Below are positions 43,116-54,010 of a stretch of 64,000 bases of DNA, piece after piece (position 1 is the stretch's first letter; each line of letters opens with the position of its first letter). Both the position numbers and the translations under genes were made by a program. The DNA is taken from assembly GCA_029204225.1 (NCBI GenBank), contig CM055095.1, positions 16,828,870 to 16,892,869 on the forward strand, given 5' to 3'. The DNA is from Diphasiastrum complanatum. Its lineage: Eukaryota > Streptophyta > Lycopodiopsida > Lycopodiales > Lycopodiaceae. The notes under the pieces were generated by a model that saw only the letters and a list, made by a program, of their open reading frames with translations, was not told the DNA's origin and did not search any database.

Positions 43116-46100
43116 GTATATAAGGGATGTCGGTAACGTATTCCAATGTACCAATTGCTAAGGGAAGTCGAATGTACCCAGGGTGAGTACAAACCAATCG
43201 AATGCACTTACTCCTTGGAGTAGACAAAAGTATTGTTTACTCATTGGATAACCTCATGATTGAGCATGTTCTAGTGCTCTAAAAGAAAATAGTGTTTGGT
43301 GTCCCAGCGAACCATAGACAATACTTTACAATTCGGGTTTGTACCAGAAATGAAGGGTTCACACCTTCCAGGGTAAAAAGCAGCCATTGCTATTAATCTA
43401 AGATGTTGCAGCTCATTAGAAAGAGGAGATTGAGAGCCTGTGGAGGACATGTTTGCGTGTCAAAAAGCAATGTCAGATCGTAGAGATTCATACGGCAAAT
43501 GTTCGAGAATCTATTTTAAGGCAGTTTTGGGATCCAATAGGCAAAGCATTGCTATCATTGAAGCATAGAATTAATGAACCGTTAACGGTTCAGTACGGTT
43601 CTCAGAACTTTTATGCAGGAACCGTGTGAACCGTGGAGGTAATTAATTAATTAATTAGTTAAAAAAAAAATTTAAGTACACAGGTCTGTGTGGATTAACA
43701 GGTCTGTGTGGAATCTGGATTAACTGGTCTGTGTGGATTAACAGGTCTGTGTGGATCAGGTCCAAATCTGTGTCCAAATCAGGTCCAAATCTGTGTCTGC
43801 AATAATTTGGTAATTCAATAACTAAATAATTAATTAATTAATTAGATACTGGAACCGTACCACAGTTCATTGAACCGTGGTACAGGACCCACGGTTCTGG
43901 GAACCATGGGTTCTATGCATTGAAGATACTAGCTTCATTAGTTCTGCATGAAGTGTTCACCCTTACACTCCTTATACTAAAAAAAGGTCAGCCAAGGTTG
44001 ATGTATGTAGTCATGCTTGTGTGTACATGGCTGTGCATGCGCCTTCATTGGAATGTGTTGATTATGAAGTCTACTACTTGCATGGGAGCTTATTTCTACA
44101 TCATATGTATGTTTCGAGTTGGCTATTGGTATCATCACATGTTATGCATTTGCAGTGCCAACTCATAATGCACTATTTGGAATCCCTAGTCACTTTGGGA
44201 TCTCTATGCACCTCCGTATCCATTTCTTTCTACTACTACATGGCATTCCTAGGACCTAGTCTATACAAAACAGCTTAGGATACATTCTTTAAAGTTTCTG
44301 TAGTGTTGGTAGTTTCACACGCTCTTTGTCAATCACAAAAACATAGGAGGCATGGAAAGCTCCATTGAAAATCAAAGTTTTTTCTTGCAACAAAGTTTGG
44401 TTGCTACACATTATCTCATATACAGCAGAAAAGTTTGTATTGCACGCATTGACAAAGTCTTCTTGGTGTTTTGCTAGTCATATTTTGCTATTGATGTTTA
44501 ATATTCGAGTTCTTTTCGCACATTGTAATTTGTGAGTCTTTTCATTACCATGTGCTAATAGAGTTCTTACGTGGTTGCCTTTATGTTGTTATGGTGTTCC
44601 TTTGCATACAATGATATTGTTATAAAATTTCTCAAACATGTCATACAAACATTGGCATGCATCAACAATATGATACACGTATACCACCAAGCATTGTTCT
44701 GAAGCCCCATTCTAGCAATCTTCACCATTGATAGAAGCATTGTTCTTTTTATATGAGATTTGTTCTATCCAACTATTTCAGATGTGGTTTTTAGCAATGT
44801 AATATATTTCCACTCCACATCCAGATGGCTCACTAGGCATATACATGTGTTCAACATCGTTCTAAGGGGAATTCATGAGCTACATTGGTTGGCTTTGATT
44901 TGATTTAAGTCTATTAGTTTAGCCATTCTCCATTTAGTTGATCCATCCTTTAACTTGGCCTTGTTTTTGAGCCCAGGCTCACATGGCATTCAACATCCAT
45001 ACTATTGTACTCGGTTGAATTTGTTGTTACTAGGTACATAAAATTTCAATAATGTCCTTGCTTGACTATTTAAGGATGCTACAACTAATCCACAACGATT
45101 TACATGTTGAAGAGATATTTTTCATATCCTCAACAAGCGCCTCGATTTACAAAGTTCTCCTACCTATTTGACAATATCTCCAGCAACAAGATAGTAACAT
45201 TCTATGTAGGACTATGATGTTGCGTCTTTCAAGTTTCTTGAACTTTCAAACATGGCCATGTCTCTTATTGATATAGACTAGACAGCCCAATGAAGTAAAA
45301 TATTTCACATAACAAGCTACACATCTTTTATGCAAATCTGACTTATATCATGTAAGGAGTGCAAGATTCATCATAAATCAAAGTCCCATTCCAAAAAGGT
45401 TACTTTCAACTTCGTGAGCAATGCATGAGCTAAAGCCAACAATTAAGCTTATTATCAATCAAAAGGCCAACTCCTAAGGGCCTCATTTTCTATGTTTGTT
45501 TTCCACTTGCTATGATGCATATCAAAGTGTTTAGATAAAACGTAAGTGGGTATAACCATGAGCAAAACTATATTTGCAAGATAAAATGTCATGCATAAGC
45601 ATTTTTTTACCTTCGTTATCATCCACAACGACATGATTTTCACTATCACAAATGGAGAAGGTGACATTTCCAAGCCATAACACAGCTGCAAGCATGCAAA
45701 AAGCATTTTTTTGGTCCACTTTGCTAATTTGCACGACGTCCATTGCGCTCTGTATTTCCACCAAAAAAACAAGGCAAAATGAGTCTCTCCCTCTATAAAA
45801 AACCAGATGATTTTTACCACATCATGATAATGTTAAAATGCCAAAACGATAATAAACGAGCATCACTTGCAAAACTGTTTTCAATCAAAAGCTCCTTTCT
45901 TGGCTCATATTTGGTGTAGCAAAAACAAATGAGTAGAGGACATCATCTTGCAAAGATTAGACAAAAAAAACTTTTACTTTACGAAAAACCACAAGACGAC
46001 CTAAAACTTTGCAAAATCAAGGAAAATGAATCAAGCATCCTTAATTTGTGATGGTAACCTTCCAAAAATTTTCCATAAACCACAAAAATAGACTACGAAA

Positions 46101-49100
46101 CAAATAAAATGTTCAAACCTTGCCTAATGTAAAAAATTTCGGTGATTTTCCATTCAAGCTATTGGCTTGATTATAATAGGACAAATCCTTGCAAGCATTA
46201 ATCACAACAAAGCTAAGCTTTTGGCTCAAAGCATGAATTGAGATATGCTTTAACGACATAATTCCTCATAAACATAGACCAAAAGAATCTCTAATCCAAA
46301 ACCAGCTAAAGCTATATGTAGAAACCAATAACAAGCCATCCTCTTTCTAATGAGACTTTGTAGCTCTTAAAGCATAGTTGCCCATTCCGAAATGAGGCCA
46401 AAAAAAAACATCTTGAAATGATGAAATTCTAGATTTTGAAATTTTCTTTTGGGGTTTATTTAGGGCTGTAGGGAACTTTAGGGATATACATACAAACCAC
46501 CAAACTTTGATAATGATCCACTAGTCTATAAGGAGGGCAGCTAAACTAGAAACTAGATGGGATCATCAAGCAGTTTATACTGTAAAAAACAAGCAAGAAA
46601 TCGGCAACGGACTTCCCAGTTGTGAAGTTTTGCATAGGTTATATGCGAGTGTCTGACACTTGTGCATGAAAACTTCTGTATGCCACATTCATTTTGAGCT
46701 ACAAACATTAAGGGCCTTCTTTCTGAATAAATTTGCTGAAACTGTAAAAGGTGAAGTCAAAAGTTTTAGTTCAACAATAGCAAGTTTGCACATGCAATTT
46801 TTTTTGTCCATACTTGTCATCATGATTGCCCATTCCAAAATCTAGCTAGCAAATCCATCCCTCAATCGGTCGTCCTCTTTCAGCTAAGGTGCACTCCCCA
46901 AAAAACCCCACAACCAAACTGTCTATAAATCGGGGCCTTGTTGAGTTTAAAAACATTTTTTTTGATTTTTTGACTCATTTCTTACCAATATGCATCAGAA
47001 TGTATTGTAAAAAAACCTAGAATATGTTCCGGCCTAAAATGGCCGAAATGTGTTTCTGAGTGTCTTAGTAAACAATTTGGTGTACTTAAGTCTACAAAAT
47101 ATGTTTATCTAGACATATATTGATGTTCTATCTAGGATAGATAGGACATAGCAAAAAGGACATGAATCCGAACATGAATGCTTATCATGTGTAATGTTGA
47201 CCAAATGCTACAACATCCCTACTCACTCTTTGATATGCTCAGGAGTAGTGTATGTCACATGCACAAACATATGTCCACATTAGCTTCCATACATTTGTAC
47301 AAAGACATTGCATAATATGGACTTTCTATCACTTCTCTGAAGATGTAGGGCAGATGTAGGGCAAAGCCAATCAAGTGAAGTCCTATTCCTCATAAAAAGT
47401 TAGGGAAATTTTCATGCATTTCATTTCATCTATTTGAGTGGATTCTTTAAAATGCATTGCAAATATGATACATTGAGTGATTTTTAAAATTTGCTAGCAA
47501 ATGCCTTACACAATAGAAGGTCAGTACATCTTTTACAGAAAAAGATTATTGCACGTTGGTAAAACATGGGTTGAAAGCTTACCAACATTGATTGAAACAG
47601 ATCAGCATCATCAACGTTGTCAATGACTAGACACTCACTTTGATTTAGATACCGATATTGAGAGGCCGCCTTCAAGTTTACGTGCACTACAGACAAATCC
47701 CATTCAAAATTACTTCAAAAAAGAAGAGAGAATTTATTTGATCATAAATATGCCCCTCAGATATTATCAAGATTTTTAATGAACAATATTGTAAAATTTA
47801 TGGCACAAGTGATTAAGTTGAGTCACAAGCACCATGGCAAGATGAAAGTCTACCAAAGTAGAATACCTCGCAAAGAAGGATCGGCCCCCGCACATAATTG
47901 ATAAAACACATGATAGGATCGTTCACCCTGAGCTTGTTGTACAACCCTTGACTGTACAAAACAAAATATTAATTTTCATATGTCATTTTTAACAAAATGC
48001 AAAACAATACATTTAATATCATTTGCATTGCCATATTAAAGGTTTGGTAGAGAGGATTTTTGCCAAACTGTGAGGCTAATTGAAATTTTGAAAATCACCT
48101 TTTCCAATAGGTCTATTTGAAGAAGATGCCCAACCAAGCCAAGCATGCACACATGCAAACGCCAGTTCCAAGTAAGAAAAAAAAATTATATAGACATAGT
48201 ATCCGACCATGAGAGCCACAATAAATAAACCTTCAATCATGGATTTCAAGAAAACCTAGCAAAAGAAACGACGCAGGCAAGTCCATAGGTACGGGACCAG
48301 GTCGACAAACACGAAAGACCTCTTCCTAGACAAGCAAGCTAGCGAGAAGTGGCTAATAGGCATGCCAGCTTTAATTGGAACCTAGGCTCACAAGTTTGAA
48401 TCTTTGCCCCACAAATCCTCCCTGATGTATCGAAATGAATGTCAATGAGTTTCCCCTGTAAAATATACCACAACAAAATATTGAGCAAACATATGGTGCT
48501 CAAATGTTTGACTAAAAAAGACATACCTTGTATAAAAAGACATTGACCAATAATAGGATCTTATATCAATACTTCTTTTGTACCCTAGAGCATGCAACAA
48601 TACTTTGACGTTACCAACACCTTTTCTTAATTTGAATAATGAAGTTGATGTTTATAATCCATTAGAAGCAAGAGTTCCATACAAAAGCAACAACTTACAA
48701 AGCGACTGGAGTTGTCATTTCGGAGAGTCTTTGCATTTCCAAAAGCTTCTAATATTGGATTTGTTTGCAAAATTTCATTCTCCACTCCCCTACCACCTCC
48801 AAGTGCAGCTAAGTACTGCATGGTGATTTTTGCTGTTTCTGTCTTCCCTGCACCACTCTCACCACTGAACCATACACAAACTATTACAAAAGCCTATTCA
48901 ATGTCTACAATTATGCATCATGTAACTTGCAGCACAACGAGGTGTAGTAAGTACAATACCATTTAGACAACCGGAAAATGAAAAAGATTAAGTTACATCA
49001 ACATCATAAAGCAACCATGTAAAAAAACCATAAGCATGGTCAACTAATTCCTTAACATGATTCGCAAACTAGAAATAAACAATAAAACACTTCAACAATA

Positions 49101-51892
49101 AAGAATTTCAAAAAATGTCTATTGTAGACCGAAAAAGCGTGCCTTGGAATAGTTAAACCAAACCATAGTTGCATCAAACGAATCGCAATCCATGAATTGC
49201 TGGGGAGTTGCGAATCGTGATTTGCAAAAAAGAAAAAAATTGTAAGTATGCGCAATATGGGTATCAGTAGAGGATTAAGATTAATTGGGTTCCAATAATT
49301 TTAAGTCCAATTATGGGCAGTTAGGTGAGATCTCGTTTATATGAAATGAACTATGTATGTCGTAAACTTGACCAAACTGGCATCAAACTAAATGGTTTTC
49401 CAATAGTCTCAGCTACGTAACTCCAATTTATTCTCTAACAAAAGCCAAAATATTTAAGGAAAAGTGAAAAAAAACAAATCATTTTTCTTTTCTTTTTTTG
49501 CGATTCGCTGCAGCGAATCGCAAAACCAGCAACTCGCAATTTGCTGCAACCAATCAAGAGTAAGATATTCGTGAATGTTGAATCCCTAAAACAGATGGTT
49601 AAAGAGAGTAGTCCGTCCGTGTAAGGTTATCATGATAGCCTAAACTTGAAGAGATAACCATTAGAACCTACTGAATTTATTCAAGTACAAAGAAACAAAG
49701 AAAGGCTCAATCAATTTGCATGATATGGATTGTACCAAAGAACATATGGAACACAAAAAGAAGCAAGCCAAGAATTAGCCCATCTACCCCGTAATCCAAC
49801 TCTCTCATTACCCCCTAGTTGTCCAATGGATAAGACAAAAAGAAGTTGTCCAATTGCTTATAAATCCATGCAAAATTGACATGGTGCAAGATTTATCAGC
49901 ACAACAAGTGATAAGGGAGACACAAGATCAAGGCAAAGTGCAACTTCAAATGAAATCAAGGAACTCTAGACAAAAAATGGCGAGAAAGCCTAAGTTCAGC
50001 CTGTCCACTTTCGTGATATATTACAACTTCAAAGTTCAAATAAACATGCTTAAGACTTCATGTCATGCTTCTTCAAGCTAGCATTAGTCTTGAGACAACA
50101 TTTCAAAAAGTTGAAAGTTGAACAAATAGCATGAAGAGTGACATGGTGAGCTTATAAACGCAAAGATCATTTGTAGAATAAGAAAACGTAACTAGAATAA
50201 CATAAAAATTGCACCTTATTATTATAGATTGGTTTGCTCCATCTGCAAAATTAACATGGACACAAAAATTAGATCATAAACGAATGAACTACAAATTTTC
50301 CCTAAACAATCATTGCTGGTATTGAAAATTCGAATCAAAATGAGTCTACACTAATGATGCAAGAAGTTTTACAAAAATTCAAGGTGAAAGCAATACAGAT
50401 GTCAGAAACATATGGTTTGGCACTGTGTTGTGCTTGCCTCTTACAGTTCAGAGTCAAATGCAATACCAAGCTCGAGGTAGATTCGAACTAGTCCAGGCAA
50501 ACAGCTTGAAAAGGTCTAGCTGCTGAATTTTATGCTTTGAGAATAAGCATGCTCAAAAACTCAAAAAACCTTGCCAAGAAATATGGTTTCAGAGATACGA
50601 ACAACATATCATAAAACCTCCAAAGTTACAAGGCAAGCTGAAAAGGTCCACTTTCAAACCTCTGATCATGGCCTTGTATGCGCTGTCTGCTGTCATATAC
50701 ACATGTGGACCAAGACTTTCCTTCATTTTATTCCTGTATGCTTGGACAAACTCAGAGCCATATATTGGAATTTTTTTAAATGGATTGATGGCAATCAGCA
50801 CAGGTCCAGCTTTTGTCTGCAAAACAAATAGGAAGCCATCACACTACTGAAAAGATTTTCAAGCATCAAATAATTTTCACTGAGAACTTGAAAATTCTCA
50901 AACTTAACCAATAGCAGATTTCCACAACTGAAGCAAGGCATGGACAGCCCTAGCTATGAATTGCTCTGCTAGTAAAAAAAATTGGAAAAAAAATTCTCAC
51001 ATAGATTGTGTCCCGATCAAATCGATATTGCAGATTGTGGAGAACAGCAGGCTCATTCAAATAACTCAGCTGTATTAGATCATCTACTCCTTCAAGTATC
51101 TCAGGATTCGCAGGTAACATCTTTTTTGAAGCTCCCTTGAATACCTGCAACAAATTGCTCGGCTGTTTAAGATCATCTACTCCTTCAACTATCTCAGAAT
51201 TTGCAGGTCAAATCTTTTTCAAATCTCCTTTTATTACCTGTAACGTATACTCCTATGAGAACTTCCAATTGGATCAAATAATCAAAAGTATCTTGAATAA
51301 TTAGCTACTTAGTATCTACCTGACCATCTGTACTGCAAACAACAGATCCTGCATCCGTGGCCGATTGCACCACTCCGAGAACCCAGCTATCTTCAGAAGC
51401 TCTGAACCAGACTCGAGAATTCTGCATTCAAAGCTATGATGATCACAAAGAGCAAACTAACGCTTTCAGAAGACAGGGATGGTGTTAATCTGGATCTTAA
51501 AGATAAGCTTCCTTCAAGGAGCATCATCAGGCCAACAGCAAAGTCCAAAAACATTTCTATAATGGAAGATATAGTCCACCATTCTTGCAGAACTGGGGGA
51601 ACAATCACACGCAAATAATAAGTGCCAGAGAATGCAAGTTGGAGCTAGAAGAGTCCGCCTGCCTCACCACGGTAAGTCAACTAGTGCACTTCAACCAATT
51701 TGCACCATAAATTGACAACAAATATATTGTGTAAAAGTTTAACAAACAGGTTGATAGTTAGAGCATTGACCAACGTTTTACAGCTACCGCATCGAGACCG
51801 AAATTCCTTCATTCTTAAGTGGCATATAGACTGGTGTCTACCAATCCCCATGATTTTCGGACTATGAGAGCAGATCTTGGTTCTGCAATGTA

Positions 51893-51975
<83 letters not shown>

Positions 51976-52861
51976 AAGCACATGTAGAACTCTTCAAATT
52001 CAGTATTATTACCTTTTTTAGAGCAAACAAGTCGGCCTTCCGCCTTTTGAATGAAGCTGTCATTGAGAGAGCATTGGCAGGTTTGGCATTGCCTTCATCA
52101 GGCAATGGCACACTGTCAGAAGCAGTTTTAGAGTCATCAAAAGGAAGGTCGTCTTGAAAATCTTCCGGATCCTTTTCGTATGCAGACTCCATTTCTGCAT
52201 CGGAGGATGTCATTGGTGTGGATTCACCACCCTCATCGAATGGTAGGGTGACATCTGTAGACTGGCAGCAATCATCAAGATCCAGTCTCAGATCTTCAGT
52301 CTCTAATTCTGTACTTGCTCCGTTTTCTGCACTTCCAGTCTTCGAATCTCTAGCCGGTTCAATTTCCCCATCTCCAGAGTTCAGATCACGAATTGCTCCA
52401 TTTAGGCCGCTCTTCGATTTTTTGGTTTCCTCAAAGAATTCTTCGTCGTTTTCTGGCACCCCGTTCAAATGCGTTTTCTCCACCGGCAAAATTTCAGCCG
52501 CGGTTATGTTTGATACAGGATCGGGTTTTGGCAAGGGCTGATTGACCTGCTCAGAATTGACAGAGCTCACACAAACGTAAGCATCGCCATTTCCACGACT
52601 ACTGCGATTTAAGTCTATTCCATTTGTAATCTCGGCAGTGTCGGACGGTCCAACCAATTTATCTTGAGACAAGGCCCCCAGTAGAGAGCCTACTGCTTTA
52701 CGGCTTCGCAAGGATGATGGCAACCGCGCTTTAGATGGTGGCCTTTGCGGTAAAACGGGAGGTAAATCTTTACTTTGATCGTCGATTTTCTTCAAGGATT
52801 CGAGCATTTCTTCCAATGTGCTGCGAGGTGCAGCTGGAGCCATGACTTGCAATTTAGACAT
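29237..52861 (-). CDS. Class VIII unconventional myosin heavy chain (23 coding exons)
   Basis: I joined 23 exons with GT-AG borders into one open frame of 1476 residues. Coordinates (minus strand, 5' to 3'): 52861-52013, 51421-51320, 51144-51001, 50816-50660, 50242-50215, 48864-48699, 48455-48392, 48112-48099, 47951-47867, 47686-47583, 45749-45611, 38444-38326, 38109-37957, 37799-37710, 37143-37066, 36901-36743, 36572-36390, 36246-36041, 35952-35814, 31416-31287, 31134-30754, 30303-30116, 29989-29237. Order: ~283-residue N-terminal extension, SH3-like subdomain, motor (P-loop GESGAGKT, switch I NDNSSRF, switch II DIYGFE, actin-binding HFVRCIKSN), seven IQ motifs, short coiled coil, tail ending RKKWWGKK. 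Class VIII myosins are actin motors at plasmodesmata, cell plate and endosomes. The class call rests on the motor-to-tail pattern and the WWGK end. All phases fit and no lesion was found, so the gene looks functional. Confidence 0.93.
30116..31416 (-). CDS. Myosin VIII exons 20-22: neck with seven IQ motifs
   Basis: IQ cores in order: [77 protein letters not shown]. Spacing is 23, 26, 26, 26, 26 and 23 residues. The motifs start in exon 20 (31287-31416), fill exon 21 (30754-31134) and end in exon 22 (30116-30303). Each IQ normally binds one calmodulin-type light chain. Class VIII myosins are usually described with three or four, so the run of 26-residue units suggests a repeat expansion inside exon 21. 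Confidence 0.9.
31992..31999. repeat. hAT-A target-site duplication, left
   Basis: GTTACAAG, identical to 35373-35380; 8 bp is the hAT hallmark length. Confidence 0.92.
32000..35372 (+). mobile_element. hAT-A: complete but decayed hAT transposon inside the myosin intron
   Basis: 3373 bp flanked by a perfect 8-bp duplication. The ends form short inverted repeats (CATAGAAC on the left, ATTCTATG on the right). The subterminal regions are packed with GAACCGT/ACGGTTC words in both orientations, as in hAT elements where transposase binds subterminal repeats. It carries a plus-strand transposase relic (32558-about 34830), opposite to the myosin gene. A 354-bp relative with the same ends sits at 43564-43917. 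Confidence 0.93.
32558..34830 (+). pseudogene. hAT-A transposase relic (BED finger, DUF659, dimerisation region)
   Basis: Plus strand. Starts [13 protein letters not shown], followed by a BED-type finger ([16 protein letters not shown]) and a stop. Then a proline/histidine-rich low-complexity part. DUF659 lies around 33500-33660 with [12 protein letters not shown] and [11 protein letters not shown]. The hAT C-terminal part follows as [20 protein letters not shown] and ERNWSAFSD, then [20 protein letters not shown]. It ends with AT-hook-like GRPPGSGRG and [10 protein letters not shown]. Multiple stops and frame changes make it inactive. Active hAT transposases cut and paste the element; this one could only be mobilised in trans. 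Confidence 0.85.
35373..35380. repeat. hAT-A target-site duplication, right
   Basis: GTTACAAG, identical to 31992-31999. Confidence 0.92.
35814..37799 (-). CDS. Myosin VIII exons 14-19: lower motor, actin-binding region, converter
   Basis: Exon 14 [20 protein letters not shown]; exon 15 [20 protein letters not shown]; exon 16 [20 protein letters not shown]; exon 17 [15 protein letters not shown] and a loop 2 region; exon 18 [11 protein letters not shown] (actin binding) and [20 protein letters not shown] (SH helices); exon 19 [20 protein letters not shown] (converter). Residues about 709-993. Confidence 0.92.
37957..38444 (-). CDS. Myosin VIII exons 12-13: TEDS region and switch II
   Basis: Exon 12 (38326-38444) encodes [20 protein letters not shown], continuing to [14 protein letters not shown]; an acidic residue lies about 16 residues before DALAK, fitting the TEDS rule. 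Exon 13 (37957-38109) has [19 protein letters not shown] and the switch II block [11 protein letters not shown]. Residues about 618-708. Confidence 0.92.
39437..42947 (+). pseudogene. hAT-C transposase relic inside the myosin intron
   Basis: A multi-exon plus-strand transposase of the same broad family as hAT-A but clearly diverged. BED finger near 39520-39620 ([19 protein letters not shown]); Gly/Ala/Gln-rich linker; a [22 protein letters not shown] block near 40190-40240; [13 protein letters not shown] at about 40503; DUF659 with [32 protein letters not shown] and [59 protein letters not shown]; a hAT dimerisation block near 41850-42010 ([17 protein letters not shown]); acidic tail and an AT hook ([12 protein letters not shown]). 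Lesions: a frame change just after SDGWTDIR (~40535) and TGA at 41162-41164. Terminal repeats were not found. Confidence 0.82.
43069..43114 (+). repeat. (TG)n(GA)n compound microsatellite
   Basis: TG repeats run directly into GA repeats, about 46 bp in all, just downstream of the hAT-C relic. Confidence 0.95.
43556..43563. repeat. hAT MITE target-site duplication, left
   Basis: CATTGAAG, identical to 43918-43925. Confidence 0.9.
43564..43917 (-). mobile_element. hAT-B: 354-bp MITE related to hAT-A
   Basis: Flanked by a perfect 8-bp duplication, with terminal CATAGAA/TTCTATG inverted repeats. The left ~95 bp match the reverse complement of the right end of hAT-A and the right ~75 bp match the reverse complement of its left end, so it is an internally deleted relative in opposite orientation. 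The interior instead holds about four copies of an ACAGGTCTGTGTGGATTA-like unit (43678-43757) and two of CAGGTCCAAATCTGTGTC. It has no coding capacity. Confidence 0.92.
43918..43925. repeat. hAT MITE target-site duplication, right
   Basis: CATTGAAG, identical to 43556-43563. Confidence 0.9.
45611..48455 (-). CDS. Myosin VIII exons 7-11: upper motor domain
   Basis: Exon 7 (48392-48455) [20 protein letters not shown]; exon 8 is the micro-exon; exon 9 (47867-47951) [20 protein letters not shown]; exon 10 (47583-47686) [20 protein letters not shown]; exon 11 (45611-45749) [20 protein letters not shown]. Residues about 483-618. The intron after exon 11 is 7.17 kb and carries hAT elements. Confidence 0.92.
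48099..48112 (-). CDS. Myosin VIII exon 8: 14-nt micro-exon
   Basis: Exon 7 ends in phase 1 after GAKIQT plus one T, and exon 9 starts in phase 0 at [14 protein letters not shown]. The 14 nt ACCTATTGGAAAAG, bounded by AAATAG and GTGATT, restore the frame and supply Y-L-L-E-K. This is exactly the conserved (F/Y)LLEK of myosins at this point. Confidence 0.88.
48699..50816 (-). CDS. Myosin VIII exons 4-6: P-loop and switch I
   Basis: Exon 4 (50660-50816) has [18 protein letters not shown]. The 28-nt exon 5 (50215-50242) encodes most of [10 protein letters not shown]. Exon 6 (48699-48864) has the ATP-binding P-loop [12 protein letters not shown] and switch I NDNSSRF. Residues about 366-482. A 30-bp perfect palindrome lies in the intron between exons 5 and 6. 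Confidence 0.92.
49496..49525. repeat. 30-bp perfect palindrome in a myosin intron
   Basis: Two 15-nt arms (TTTTGCGATTCGCTG and its complement) meet without spacer. Related GAATCGCAA/TTGCGAATCG words occur near 49175-49220. It lies in the intron between exons 5 and 6. Confidence 0.9.
51001..51421 (-). CDS. Myosin VIII exons 2-3: SH3-like N-terminal subdomain
   Basis: Exon 2 (51320-51421) encodes [18 protein letters not shown] and exon 3 (51001-51144) the [20 protein letters not shown] block that opens the myosin motor. Residues about 284-365. Both exons are in phase 0. Confidence 0.92.
51895..51972 (+). repeat. (TC)n microsatellite in myosin intron 1
   Basis: Uninterrupted TC run of 78 bp, 40 bp from the exon 1 donor site. 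On the transcribed-sense strand it reads (GA)n. Confidence 0.95.
52013..52861 (-). CDS. Myosin VIII exon 1: start codon and N-terminal extension
   Basis: 283 codons from the ATG at 52859-52861 to donor GTAATA at 52012. It begins [20 protein letters not shown] and includes [20 protein letters not shown], a motif typical of class VIII N-termini, followed by an acidic, serine-rich low-complexity region. An AG acceptor (AAAAAGCAG) five bases upstream of the ATG suggests an intron in the 5' UTR. Confidence 0.9.
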
Positions 52862-52865
52862 TTAT

Positions 52866-54010
52866 CTGCTTTTTGGAGATTATATATCAACGAATTCAAT
52901 GCCACATATGTTGACGGCTGCTTTTTTGCGTTTGATGTTGAGAAACTCAATTGTTGTAAATATACTATAAGATATTGAACTTTCTTATTTGTCTCGAACA
53001 GTGCTACTGCTTAATTAATCCGACCACGTTGCTTCATCCACTCCAAGGGCCAACTTCGCAGACAATATTTTCCTGCGAAAAACTATTCAGCGCAACGGAA
53101 TCCACCATAAGCGCTCATTTCAATAATCTAGGCAACTATGCAACAAACAACTAGACAAGGCATGAATGTGATCTCGCTTTCGATAAGCATGAATAATCTG
53201 AAAGCTTTCCTCTCGAAATGCAGATGGATCATCTGAAAGTACATTGAGGTCTCAGCAGCCTTGTGACAGACAACACATCTAACAAACCTAGGGATATCAT
53301 TGATGCATTGGACAAACTCACCCTGAAAAACTGCAAAAAGGATCCGGCATCAGCACGGCTTGAAGTGGCAACGTACAAGAATGCAATTGGCTGATACCTG
53401 CAAAAACCTTCTGTCAGACACGGAGATCCAAATACCTTCGCCACCATCCCAAGACCACTATGCCAGCTCCTGGCTGCCGCAATTATAGCATTCTGGCACT
53501 CCACGGCACCCGTGGATAGCAAGGGCAACATCTCAAGGGCTGAGGCTGCCAGATCTCCGCCTTACCAAAAACATCAGATCCTGCCTTGCACAAGGCAAAG
53601 TTGCTTGCATCGCAAAATTGATATCATCAAGACAAACCGATATTCTTACCGATCGGTAGATCCGTAAACACAAATTTACAAAATCTCAGATCCGCTATCT
53701 GCTACAACATGCAGGCACACACATTCCAAGCCTAATGATAAATTTTCCAACCACGCGAAATAAGAAAGGAGGAGAAAAGAGACGATAGAATACGATGGAT
53801 GAAGGAGGAGGAGGAGGAGGAAACGAACGATGAAGAGAAAGGGCAAGCAGAAACAATAGGGGAAATGGCGGGCTTCTCGTCGATCAAACCCTTCCGTTGA
53901 TCGACAACGAAGAAAATTTACTCAATAAATAAAAAAATATTTAATAAATTAATAAATACGTTGGATGTACATTCTACCGTTTCAAACACAAAAATAAAAA
54001 AGTAAAAAAT
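52866..54010 (-). promoter_or_regulatory. Myosin VIII 5' UTR, leader intron and promoter region
   Basis: An AG acceptor next to the ATG implies at least one intron in the leader. The stretch 53760-53880 is pyrimidine-rich in gene orientation, suggestive of a leader or core promoter, and 53930-54010 is strongly AT-rich. A minus-strand frame at 53229-53531 has no recognisable domain. The exact start of transcription is not visible. Confidence 0.4.

Larger units (their letters stand above)
38445..45610 (-). other. Myosin intron 11 (7.2 kb) hosting hAT-C and a hAT MITE
   Basis: Bounded by donor GTAAAA at 45610 and acceptor GCACGCAG at 38445. It contains the transposase relic at 39437-42947, the MITE at 43564-43917 and otherwise non-coding AT-rich DNA (44.0-45.6 kb). 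Confidence 0.85.

Noticed and set aside
38855-43290. Terminal inverted repeats for hAT-C (CTAGAGCACC near 38862 versus GTGCTCTA near 43273)
   Set aside because: The adjacent 8-mers do not match, so no valid target duplication supports these ends.
29237-52861. Class XI myosin
   Set aside because: The long N-terminal extension, the absence of a DIL/cargo-binding globular tail and the terminal WWGK block fit class VIII, despite the high IQ count.
53229-53531. 100-codon minus-strand frame upstream of the myosin start
   Set aside because: No recognisable domain; it most likely lies in the 5' UTR or leader intron.
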